DNA from: DAOTZS01 sp034434335
GTDB taxonomy: Bacteria; Chloroflexota; Anaerolineae; CG2-30-64-16
DNA: 5,499 nucleotides
Direction of reading: 5' to 3'
Assembly: GCA_034434335.1 (NCBI GenBank)
Contig: DAOTZS010000215.1
Span: 1 to 5,499 of the forward strand
In this document: positions 1-5,369 of the stretch, piece after piece
How the letters are laid out: each line of letters begins with the position of its first letter
Numbering within the stretch: the first letter of the stretch is position 1
Notes under the pieces: generated by a model
What the model was told of the DNA's origin: nothing
Seen by the model: the letters and a program-made list of their open reading frames with translations, nothing else
The model's database searches: none
Program-made: the position numbers and the translations under genes

Positions 1-2
1 CG

Positions 3-296
3 CAACCCACCGCCACCCCTACGCCGACCCTGACCTGGACCCCTTCGCCCACTGCGACCGCATCGGCCACGCCCCTGCCGACCAGCACGCCCACGCCCGC
101 GGCGAGACCTTTCCCGCCCCCCACGGCCACCCCGCAGCCCACCGAGGCCCCCTGGCCTTCTCCCACCGCGCTCCCGGCAGCCGAGGCACCGGTCCCCCGG
201 CCGGCGTCCCCCACCCTGCCTCCGCCCCCGCCTCCCTCTCCACCGCCGACAGCGCCGCCGGCCAGGACACCCCTGCCGACACCGGAGCCGCGATGA
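3..296 (+). CDS. C-terminal tail of a Pro/Thr-rich protein (partial, start outside window)
   Basis: The frame from position 3 stays open for 97 residues and stops at the TGA at 294-296. The peptide is about 40% proline with many Thr, Ser and Ala. It begins with TP-rich stretches (PTATPTPT) and includes a run of six prolines followed by SPPP. It shows no folded-domain motif, no hydrophobic segment and no sorting signal. Low-complexity TPTP tails or linkers are common in secreted, cell-wall and membrane proteins of Chloroflexota, so this is most likely a disordered extracytoplasmic or linker tail. The stop overlaps the kinase start codon as ATGA, so the two genes are probably one operon and translationally coupled. 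That makes the parent protein a candidate partner of the sensor, for example an extracellular ligand-binding or signalling protein. The strand is very C-rich and G-poor here. The function of the full protein cannot be told from this fragment. Confidence 0.72.
   Translation, partial: QPTATPTPTLTWTPSPTATASATPLPTSTPTPAARPFPPPTATPQPTEAPWPSPTALPAAEAPVPRPASPTLPPPPPPSPPPTAPPARTPLPTPEPR
284..296 (+). promoter_or_regulatory. Ribosome binding site and ATGA coupling for the histidine kinase
   Basis: GGAG at 284-287 lies five bases before the ATG at 293, and the TGA of the upstream frame (294-296) is embedded in ATGA. This supports the 293 start over the in-frame ATG at 305. It suggests that ribosomes finishing the Pro/Thr-rich protein reinitiate on the kinase. 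Confidence 0.6.
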
Positions 297-2641
297 GCAA
301 CGACATGCGCGCCCTCCCCGCCGACCCGCCTGCTGAATCCAGGCCGCTGCCCCAGGATCAGCCTCCTGACCCGCAGGGGGAGCTGGCTTCCCTCGTGCGC
401 GCGGCCGACCTGCTTACCCGCCTGCTCCTGGTAATGGCCGGCGCATGGACCTTCTGGCGCACCCGGGAGTGGGGATGGCAGGGGCCCTGGCTCTGGGCCC
501 TGGGCGGCTATGCCGGGGCAGTAATCGTAACCGTGGCCCGTGAGGGGCGGTCCGTCGAGGGAAGCCGGCGTTGGCGATGGCTGGCCTGCCTCTCTGTGGT
601 CGCCGATGCCCTGTTTGCTTGCGTGCTGGTGGGGCGTGATGGTGGCCTGGGCAGCCCTCTCTACCTGCTGTTGTTCGTGGTGGCCCTGAAAGCGGTTGTC
701 GCAGCCCAGGTCTGGCCTGGCATGGCCTGGCTGCCATTCTCCTTTGGCCCCCTCTACGTGGCTGCCCTCTGGCTGGCTTCCGGCCACCTGGCCTTCCTGG
801 CCGACCCTGCCTTTCTGGCCCGCTACCTGCTCATGTGGGTCTGGCTGGTGGGGGTAGCGCTGGTAACGCACGTATGGACTCGACGCAACACGGAAGCTGC
901 GTTGGCCCAAAGAGAGGCCAGCCGGTTGCGGGCTGCTCTGGTGGAGCAGCAGATAGCGCTGGCGCAAAAGACCGAGATCCTGCAGCGCACTGCCACCGAT
1001 CTCGGCGATCGGGTGCTGGAACTCCGCTCTCTGCAGGAGGTGGCCAAGGCGTTGGCCTCGACCCTGGGCCTCGATGAGACCCTGCAACTGATCGCCGAAC
1101 GCCTGCGCGCGGTGACGGGCAGCAGCCACTGCGCGGTGGCGGTGGTGGAGGGGGAAGGGGCAACGGGCGCCACCGAAAGCGGCTACCTGATCGGCACCCT
1201 GATCTCCGACGGTGCCGCGGCCCCCCAAACCTTTCGACTGGACGTCGCCTCCGAGCCGGCCACCCTGGAGGCCCTGCGCCAGGACCGCATGTTGAGGGTG
1301 GTAAGCTCTCCCGAGCAGGGTGGCACACCCCTGAGCTGGCTGTTGGGCGGCAGCTACCTGATCATGCCGCTGAAGGCGCACGGTCGGCCGTTGGGCGCAC
1401 TGTATCTGGCTGAAGGCAACAGCGAGCTCACAGACCAACCCGCCGAGCCAGGACGAGGCAAGACAGACCAGCTTGTCAGCAGCTTTGCCTACTTCGCTGC
1501 CACCGCCATCGAGAACTCCCGCCTCTACCAGGAAGCGTGGGAGAAGCGCCGCGAGCTGGAGGCCGTGCTGATCGGCATCGGCGATGGGGTGGTGGTAGTA
1601 GACCCGGCCCTCAACCTGATCCTGATGAACCCCGTGGCGCGCCGGATCCTGGACCTGGTGGAGGAACCTCCCCCTGGCGTGCCTCTGAAGCCCTACCTGA
1701 CCCGGCCAGCCTTTGCCGAGCTCCTGGAGGAAACCCTGCGCGGGCAGCGGGAGCTGATCCGCGAACTGGACCTGGGGCCGGCACGAGGAGAAGAGACCCG
1801 CACCTACGGCGTGCTTGCCTCGCCGGTGCTGGACGCCGATGGAGAAGTGCGCGGGGTGGTGGCCGTGCTGCGGGATATTACCGCCCAGAAAGAGCTGGAG
1901 CGGATGAAGTCCAACTTCCTCTCGGTGGTCAGCCATGAGCTGCGCACACCCCTGCACTCCATCAAGGGCTTTGTGGAGATCATCTTGATGGGCAAGACCG
2001 GCCCGGTGACCGCGCTGCAGCAGGACTTCCTGCAAACGGTCAAGACCCAGACGGGGGTGTTGCAGCGCATGATTGACGACCTTCTGGAATTCTCCCGCAT
2101 GGAGGCCGGAAAGGTCAAGCTCCACATCGCCGCAGTCTACCTGCCCGCCGTGGCACAGGCTGTGGCAGCCAAGCTGGCCCCACTGGCCGAAGAGGCCGGG
2201 TTGCAGCTCCTGGTCGAGGTGCCGGAAGACCTGCCTGAGATCGCCGGGGACCGCGTTCGGCTGGAACAGGTGCTGACCAACCTGGTGGAAAACGGCATCA
2301 AATTCACGCCCGCCGGGGGCCAGGTCCGCATCAGCGGGGCCAGCCTGGGCGATCACGTGCGCCTGACCGTCTCAGACACCGGCATTGGCATCCCGCCCGA
2401 GGAGCAGGGGAAGGTGTTCGACCGTTTTTATCAGGTAGACGGCAGCGAGCGCCGGGCCTATCGCGGGGCCGGCCTGGGGCTGAGCATCTGCAAGCACATC
2501 GTCGAGCGCCATAACGGTCGCATCTGGGTGGAAAGCGATGGCGTGCCAGGGCACGGCACCCGCTTCCATGTTGAGCTGCCAATCGAGCTGCACCTGGACG
2601 AGGAGCCGACGATCGATTTCACCACCTCGCCAGGTCGCTGA
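293..2641 (+). CDS. Membrane-bound sensor histidine kinase (6TM-GAF-PAS-HisKA-HATPase)
   Basis: This is a 782-residue two-component sensor that should autophosphorylate a histidine and pass the phosphate to a response regulator. After a polar N-terminus (1-30), hydrophobic segments lie at about 34-56, 64-82, 96-114, 121-140, 144-165 and 175-195. A charged, probably coiled-coil linker spans 199-245. A GAF-like domain covers about 247-412, ending in the typical AIENSRLY helix. A PAS domain covers about 421-535, with IGDGVVVVD and a closing RDIT. HisKA begins at 538, with the H-box SHELRTPL and phospho-acceptor His548. The ATPase core has the N-box NLVENGIKFT (Asn667), the G1 box DTGIGI (Asp695), the F-box FDRFYQVD (Phe709) and the G2 box GAGLGLSI (Gly725 onward). 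All catalytic boxes are intact, so it should be active. It overlaps the upstream gene by 4 bp. No receiver domain or response-regulator gene is visible. The 6TM sensor region matches no family I can name, and the ligand is unknown. Confidence 0.96.
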   Translation: MSNDMRALPADPPAESRPLPQDQPPDPQGELASLVRAADLLTRLLLVMAGAWTFWRTREWGWQGPWLWALGGYAGAVIVTVAREGRSVEGSRRWRWLACLSVVADALFACVLVGRDGGLGSPLYLLLFVVALKAVVAAQVWPGMAWLPFSFGPLYVAALWLASGHLAFLADPAFLARYLLMWVWLVGVALVTHVWTRRNTEAALAQREASRLRAALVEQQIALAQKTEILQRTATDLGDRVLELRSLQEVAKALASTLGLDETLQLIAERLRAVTGSSHCAVAVVEGEGATGATESGYLIGTLISDGAAAPQTFRLDVASEPATLEALRQDRMLRVVSSPEQGGTPLSWLLGGSYLIMPLKAHGRPLGALYLAEGNSELTDQPAEPGRGKTDQLVSSFAYFAATAIENSRLYQEAWEKRRELEAVLIGIGDGVVVVDPALNLILMNPVARRILDLVEEPPPGVPLKPYLTRPAFAELLEETLRGQRELIRELDLGPARGEETRTYGVLASPVLDADGEVRGVVAVLRDITAQKELERMKSNFLSVVSHELRTPLHSIKGFVEIILMGKTGPVTALQQDFLQTVKTQTGVLQRMIDDLLEFSRMEAGKVKLHIAAVYLPAVAQAVAAKLAPLAEEAGLQLLVEVPEDLPEIAGDRVRLEQVLTNLVENGIKFTPAGGQVRISGASLGDHVRLTVSDTGIGIPPEEQGKVFDRFYQVDGSERRAYRGAGLGLSICKHIVERHNGRIWVESDGVPGHGTRFHVELPIELHLDEEPTIDFTTSPGR

Positions 2642-2656
2642 GGGTGCTGGTAGGTT

Positions 2657-2664
2657 GATCTTGA
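2657..2664. repeat. Left copy of an 8-bp direct repeat (candidate target-site duplication)
   Basis: GATCTTGA here is repeated exactly at 2864-2871. The two copies lie just outside a pair of inverted GGAGTTAC / GTAACTCC ends, the arrangement left when a transposable element duplicates its target. Confidence 0.65.
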
Positions 2665-2707
2665 CAGGAGTTACGCAATTGCACTACGCTGTGCCCCCAC
2701 CCCCTAG

Positions 2708-2740
2708 CCTCCGCCCCCGATTGGGGGCGGAGGAATCTTT
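2708..2740 (+). terminator. Candidate rho-independent terminator after the kinase gene
   Basis: A perfect 11-bp, almost all G/C stem (2708-2718 with 2723-2733) closes a GATT loop and is followed by AATCTTTT. It lies 66 bases after the kinase stop codon. The U-tract is short and interrupted by C, so termination may be partial. The hairpin sits inside the MITE-like element, so it may be part of the repeat and act as a terminator only by position. Confidence 0.4.
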
Positions 2741-2746
2741 TGAAAG

Positions 2747-2781
2747 GGGTATTCTGGGCGGCTTCGCCGCCCAGAATACCC
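2747..2781. repeat. Perfect 16-bp hairpin with TTC apex loop
   Basis: Positions 2747-2762 pair without mismatch with 2766-2781 around the loop TTC. One G-T and one A-T pair can extend the stem outward. The apex reads GCTTCGC. The hairpin is followed by TTATAATCT and lies in the middle of the MITE-like element. In RNA it would be a very stable stem on either strand, so it could protect 3' ends or help bidirectional termination between the convergent genes. That role is inference. Confidence 0.75.
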
Positions 2782-2794
2782 TTATAATCTCGAT

Positions 2795-2823
2795 CCCCCT
2801 TCCCTGCAAGGCGGGGAAGGGGG
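2795..2823. repeat. 10-bp pyrimidine/purine hairpin
   Basis: CCCCCTTCCC (2795-2804) is complementary to GGGAAGGGGG (2814-2823), with nine bases between them that can pair further (GC/GC around AAG). One arm is pure pyrimidine and the other pure purine. The purine arm is also the first half of the G-quadruplex motif at 2813-2836, so the two structures exclude each other. From memory, similar C-tract/G-tract palindromes are dispersed between genes in many Chloroflexota genomes. Confidence 0.65.
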
Positions 2824-2836
2824 TAGGGGGATGGGG
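2813..2836 (+). other. G-quadruplex motif with four runs of 4-5 G and 2-base loops
   Basis: The + strand holds GGGG (2813-2816), AA, GGGGG (2819-2823), TA, GGGGG (2826-2830), AT, GGGG (2833-2836). Four runs of at least four G with 2-nt loops exceed the usual folding rule (runs of three or more, loops of 1-7), so folding is expected in DNA or in read-through kinase mRNA. It lies near the right end of the MITE-like element. Any function is unproven. Confidence 0.75.
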
Positions 2837-2863
2837 CGATACGCCTCAAAGTGTGTAACTCCC

Positions 2864-2871
2864 GATCTTGA
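2864..2871. repeat. Right copy of the 8-bp direct repeat (candidate target-site duplication)
   Basis: GATCTTGA is identical to 2657-2664 and sits one base outside the right inverted end of the MITE-like element. It overlaps the left edge of the 69-bp repeat array by two bases. Confidence 0.65.
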
Positions 2872-3059
2872 GCGGTTCGGGGCGGCCAGGTAGGGCAAAG
2901 CTTCGCTTTGCCCCCGCAAGCCAAGGCTTGCGCTACAGGAGCAGTTCGGGGCGGCCAGGTAGGGCAAAGCTTCGCTTTGCCCCCGCAAGCCAAGGCTTGC
3001 ACTACAGGAGCAGCTCGGGGCGGCCAGGTAGGGCAAAGCTTCGCTTTGCCCCCGCAAGC
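2870..3059. repeat. Tandem 69-bp palindromic repeat, 2.75 copies
   Basis: The copies are 2870-2938, 2939-3007 and 3008-3059, with the last truncated after 52 bases. Copies 1 and 2 differ at two positions (G2874/A2943 and G2932/A3001). Copy 3 differs from copy 2 at 3014 and then diverges after GCAAGC. Each full unit has a 9-bp hairpin with apex GCTTCGC (first copy 2893-2901 with 2905-2913, loop TTC). A second hairpin, GCAAGCC-AA-GGCTTGC, follows at 2916-2931 in copy 1. The period is a multiple of three, so reading frames stay open across the array and predict repetitive peptides on both strands. These have no start context or protein-like composition, so I treat the array as non-coding. It resembles REP/BIME-type intergenic palindromes. 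Confidence 0.9.
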
Positions 3060-3089
3060 TATTCGGGCCGATTGAAATCGCCCTCTTCA

Positions 3090-3124
3090 GGCGCTTCGCG
3101 CCATGTGTCGGCCTACGCCGACAC
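3090..3124. repeat. Two adjacent hairpins
   Basis: The first stem is GGCGC/GCGCC (3090-3094 with 3098-3102) around loop TTC, again with the GCTTCGC apex. The second is GTGTCGGC/GCCGACAC (3105-3112 with 3117-3124) around loop CTAC, a perfect 8 bp. The core GTCGGC/GCCGAC of the second recurs in the hairpin at 3147-3164 with a different loop, so the two are probably related by duplication. Confidence 0.65.
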
Positions 3125-3245
3125 TATTCATAGCTGTAACAGCAGGGGTCGGCGAAGGCCGACCAACGGCCTGAGGCCCAAAAAGGGTAACGCCTCGGGC
3201 GAGCCTTCGGCGTGGCCCTTCCAGTCACCGCTGAATAGTTACAGC
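3123..3245. repeat. Inverted-end repeat block of about 123 bp with an inner hairpin
   Basis: ACTATTCA (3123-3130) is the reverse complement of TGAATAGT (3232-3239), and GCTGTAAC (3133-3140) is the reverse complement of GTTACAGC (3238-3245). The two motifs are in different order at the two ends: separated on the left, overlapping on the right. Inside is a perfect 7-bp hairpin, GGTCGGC/GCCGACC (3147-3153 with 3158-3164, loop GAAG). I found no flanking target duplication, so this is a possible second degenerate MITE-like or REP-like unit with lower support. Confidence 0.45.
3180..3220 (-). terminator. Candidate terminator for the glycosyltransferase operon
   Basis: Read on the - strand, AAGGG (3220-3216) pairs with CCCTT (3187-3183). 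A 2x2 mismatch follows, then ACGCC (3213-3209) pairs with GGCGT (3194-3190). The strand then continues as five T in a row (3184-3180). The structure begins 43 bases after the TAG stop. The stem is interrupted and the T-run partly overlaps it, so efficiency is uncertain. It is the only T-tract hairpin on this strand in the intergenic region. Confidence 0.4.
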
Positions 3246-3263
3246 AAATCTTCGCTTTGCCCG
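3244..3263. repeat. Remnant of the 69-bp repeat abutting the GT39 stop codon
   Basis: Bases 3244-3262 match the unit segment GCAAAGCTTCGCTTTGCCC at 18 of 19 positions, with T instead of G at 3249. On the - strand the sequence GTAGCG that follows within the repeat unit also occurs here and contains the TAG of the glycosyltransferase gene. The inner GCAAGCC/GGCTTGC hairpin of the unit is missing. Confidence 0.6.
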
Positions 3264-4925
3264 CTACGGGCTGCCGCGGATGCGATACACGTATACCGGC
3301 TTGCCTGCCGTGGGCACGCTGTAGACGAGGGCCAGCTCCTGGCCGGGAGGGGTGCCCTCGGCCAGGGAGGCGAGCTGAGGCCGCCAGGCCGCCTCGTTAG
3401 CGTCTACCACCCAGTAGTCGGCCCCATGCCATGCCGCGTATTGCAGGGCAGCCCCGTATTCGCTGTTTGGGCTGGGGAGCCAGCGCCGGTCGGCGTAAAA
3501 GGCGATGGCCGGATAGCGGGCCATGATAACCGCATCGGCCGGCGCATGGCTGGCCAGCCATTCCCCGGCGGCCCGGTGCTCCCAGCGCACGGCCTGGGTG
3601 GAGGTCACCGCGGAAAGGGTCAGGGGATGCACGGCCAGCAGCAGGGCCGTGACGACCCCGATCGGCAGCCACCATGCCAGACGACGCCAGGCGCTCCCCG
3701 CCCCGGGCCACCCCATGGCCCACTGACAAACGCGCACCAGCCCCAACCCCGTCCAGAGCAGCATCGGCAGCAGCATGGGCGAAAGATAGCGCGTGAAGAT
3801 GAAGAAGAGCAGGAAGGTCAGGGGAGGCACAAGGCTGGCCAGCAGCAGGAGCTCCCCGCGCAGCCGCCTCCGGTCCCAGGGCGTGCCAAAAAGGCCCAAC
3901 CCCAAGATGGGCAGCAGCGCCGGGACGAAGTCTTCTACGGTGAAGAAACGGTCCAACAGGGCGCGTATGTTCAGATAGATCATGCCCGCGTAGCCGCGCG
4001 GGTTGGCGCGGATCTCGTCCCACATGGAGAGGTGGAAACTCTCGGGGCTAAAAAAGAACACCCGCCGGCCAGTGGAGTCAAGCTGCCAGAGGATGCGGTC
4101 ATGTTCGGCCAGGTTGCCGCGCGCCAGGGCCATCGAATCCTGGAACGTGATCCCCACCTTCTCGCTGACCATCCATGCGCCCGTGTGGATACGGGTGTGG
4201 ATGGCGTAGGGGATAAAGCACACCAGGAAGCCGGCCACGTACAATAAGCCCGCTGGCAGCCATCTACGCCAGGGTGTGCGCTGTGCCCATACCCCGATAA
4301 GCAACGCAGCTCCCACGACGGGCATGTACCAGATCCCCTCGGGGCGGGTGAGGTAGGCCAGCCCGAACGCCAGCCCGGCCAGGCCCCACGCCCACAGCCG
4401 CCGGCCAGCCGCCTCATCCTCCTCCGGCTCCACTTCTCTGCCCTGAGGGGCGAAGCCGGCGGCGACCACGGCCGCCCACAGCCCAAGGGCCACAAAGAAG
4501 TAGAACGGCGGCTCGGTCATCGTGCCCCACCAGGGCACAGCCGCATTGAAGGCCGGCCACAGCGCGGTCAACAGGCCACTGGCCAGGCCAGCCGGCGCGC
4601 CATAGAGCCGCCGGCCGATGCCGTAAAGCGGCAACACCAGCAAGGGGCCGAAGAGCAGATAAAGCAGGTTGCTCGCCAGTTCCAGGTTGCGGGTCAGCAA
4701 ATAGAGCAGGCCCGAAAGCAGCGGGTAGAGGGGCGGGTGGTGGACATCGGTGAAGCCCAGGAACTGGTAGCCATGGCCCGTCAGCCAGTTGCGGCCCAGC
4801 CACAGATAGAACGGCTCATCACCCCACACAACGCGCGGCCGGCACACGAAGAGCAGGCGCAAGGCAAGGGAGATCAGCACCAGGCCGGCCAGCAGCCAGC
4901 GGTAATGCCACGTCGGACGGGTCAT
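3264..4925 (-). CDS. GT39/PMT-like integral membrane glycosyltransferase
   Basis: This 553-residue polytopic protein has hydrophobic segments from residue 10 to about 450 (roughly 11-12) and a soluble C-terminal part (about 452-553). Hallmarks of the PMT_2/ArnT-like GT-C fold are visible. There is an acidic pair after the first TM helix (GDEPFYLWL, Asp36-Glu37), HHPPLYPLL at 62-70 and TEPPF at 137-141. Family members transfer a sugar from a polyprenyl-phosphate carrier to protein, lipid or glycan outside the cytoplasmic membrane, and the first-loop acidic residue is the expected catalytic site. The frame extends 28 codons upstream to 5009, but that extension lies inside the neighbour's coding region and is polar. 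The ATG at 4925 has GGGAG four bases upstream, forms ATGA with the DUF2304 stop and starts directly before the first TM helix. With the GT2 and DUF2304 genes it forms an envelope-glycosylation operon. Acceptor and sugar cannot be told. The stop codon appears to lie in repeat-derived sequence. Confidence 0.9.
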   Translation of the reverse strand: MTRPTWHYRWLLAGLVLISLALRLLFVCRPRVVWGDEPFYLWLGRNWLTGHGYQFLGFTDVHHPPLYPLLSGLLYLLTRNLELASNLLYLLFGPLLVLPLYGIGRRLYGAPAGLASGLLTALWPAFNAAVPWWGTMTEPPFYFFVALGLWAAVVAAGFAPQGREVEPEEDEAAGRRLWAWGLAGLAFGLAYLTRPEGIWYMPVVGAALLIGVWAQRTPWRRWLPAGLLYVAGFLVCFIPYAIHTRIHTGAWMVSEKVGITFQDSMALARGNLAEHDRILWQLDSTGRRVFFFSPESFHLSMWDEIRANPRGYAGMIYLNIRALLDRFFTVEDFVPALLPILGLGLFGTPWDRRRLRGELLLLASLVPPLTFLLFFIFTRYLSPMLLPMLLWTGLGLVRVCQWAMGWPGAGSAWRRLAWWLPIGVVTALLLAVHPLTLSAVTSTQAVRWEHRAAGEWLASHAPADAVIMARYPAIAFYADRRWLPSPNSEYGAALQYAAWHGADYWVVDANEAAWRPQLASLAEGTPPGQELALVYSVPTAGKPVYVYRIRGSP

Positions 4926-4934
4926 GGCGCTCCC
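4922..4934 (-). promoter_or_regulatory. Ribosome binding site and ATGA coupling for the GT39-like gene
   Basis: On the - strand GGGAG (4934-4930) lies four bases before the ATG (4925-4923), and the DUF2304 TGA (4924-4922) overlaps it as ATGA. This fixes the start at 4925 and implies coupled synthesis of the two membrane proteins. Confidence 0.6.
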
Positions 4935-5299
4935 ACTTCTTTGCCGGGCGAGGATGTATCCCCCTCGGGCGGTTCGGGCGTGGCCAGCGCGATCGCCTGG
5001 GCCAGGCACTTCACCTGCTCGGTGAGCTGCGAGATCTTGGTGGAGTAGTGGATGTTGACGATGATCAGGAAGACCAGGGTCAGGAAGAAGACAATGGAAA
5101 CCGGTTCATCCGCGCCGACGAGCCGCGTAAACTTGCGCACCAGGGGAAAACCGATGACCACAGCCGGGGCGGCCACCGCTGCCAGCAACCACAACCAGGC
5201 ATATTCCTCGCGCAGCTGACGCCGGCGCACCAGTTCAATCACGACCAGCAGCAGCACGGTGCTGATCGCCAGCACAAAGATCACCTGTCGAATGGGCAT
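4922..5299 (-). CDS. DUF2304 family small membrane protein
   Basis: This 125-residue protein has three hydrophobic segments (about 5-24, 35-54 and 67-84), with a basic loop RRRQLREEY (25-33) between the first two. Segment 2 opens with WLWLL. After TM3 comes a polar, probably coiled-coil stretch (86-105) and a Pro/Glu-rich tail. Length, three-TM layout and the R-x-L-x-E-x-Y-x-x-L-W pattern fit DUF2304, a family of unknown function. Its genes commonly sit beside polyprenyl-phosphate GT2 enzymes in polysaccharide loci, and that is the case here. Membrane anchoring or assistance of the GT2 enzyme, or lipid-linked sugar translocation, is plausible but inferred. The start at 5299 is backed by a strong AGGAG sequence. 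The gene follows the GT2 stop by 70 bp and overlaps the GT39-like gene by 4 bp. Confidence 0.85.
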   Translation of the reverse strand: MPIRQVIFVLAISTVLLLVVIELVRRRQLREEYAWLWLLAAVAAPAVVIGFPLVRKFTRLVGADEPVSIVFFLTLVFLIIVNIHYSTKISQLTEQVKCLAQAIALATPEPPEGDTSSPGKEVGAP

Positions 5300-5303
5300 G
5301 GAT

Positions 5304-5311
5304 CCTCTCCT
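5304..5311 (-). promoter_or_regulatory. Ribosome binding site of the DUF2304 gene
   Basis: On the - strand AGGAGAGG (5311-5304) precedes the ATG at 5299. The AGGAG core ends seven bases before the start codon, which is near-ideal spacing and settles the start. The rest of the 70-bp gap to the GT2 stop (5300-5369) shows no promoter or terminator that I can support. Confidence 0.65.
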
Positions 5312-5369
5312 GTCTTGGCTACAACAGTTCCCTGTGCTCCAGCGAGGTCACAGACCCCGCCGGTGTAAC

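Larger units (their letters stand above)
2665..2863. mobile_element. MITE-like non-coding insertion of about 199 bp with inverted ends
   Basis: The ends are inverted copies: GGAGTTAC at 2667-2674 and GTAACTCC at 2855-2862. The match extends imperfectly (AGGAGTTACGC against GGGAGTTACAC when both are read inward). A perfect direct repeat GATCTTGA flanks the element (2657-2664 and 2864-2871). The interior has no transposase and no credible ORF. It is made of the palindrome GCAATTGC (2675-2682), three long hairpins (2708-2733, 2747-2781, 2795-2823) and a G-rich tract. Short size, inverted ends, target duplication and lack of coding capacity fit a miniature inverted-repeat element mobilised in trans by an unseen transposase. 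An 8-bp duplication occurs in several IS families, so the parent family cannot be named. The exact outer base at the left end is uncertain by 1-2 bp. Removing the element and one repeat copy restores a continuous site, TTGATCTTGAGCGG. Confidence 0.6.

Noticed and set aside
414..2593. Many open frames on both strands inside the kinase gene
   Set aside because: Typical shadow frames of high-GC coding DNA; Arg/Pro/Ala/Gly-rich with no domains, lying across a gene with intact catalytic motifs.
2661..2690. TTGACA at 2661-2666 as a -35 box
   Set aside because: The best -10 at suitable spacing (TACGCT, 2685-2690) is weak, no + strand gene follows, and the motif is formed by the junction of the duplication and the element end.
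2783..2788. Perfect TATAAT
   Set aside because: The matching -35 position falls inside the 16-bp hairpin with no TTGACA-like sequence, and no + strand gene lies downstream.
2619..3057. Minus-strand repetitive peptides over the 69-bp array
   Set aside because: They are explained by the repeat period being a multiple of three. No ribosome binding site or protein-like composition.
2870..3059. CRISPR array
   Set aside because: The 69-bp units are contiguous near-identical tandem copies with no variable spacers, and no cas gene is present.
2868..4247. Long + strand open frame of 459 codons across the repeats and the glycosyltransferase region
   Set aside because: It begins in the 69-bp repeats and then runs antisense to the GT39-like gene. 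The peptide is Gly/Pro/Gln/His-rich with no domain, while the opposite strand encodes a recognisable membrane enzyme.
4926..5009. Upstream extension of the GT39-like gene to the ATG at 5009
   Set aside because: The 28 extra residues are polar, overlap the DUF2304 gene out of frame and lack membrane character. The ATG at 4925 has ATGA coupling and a Shine-Dalgarno-like sequence.
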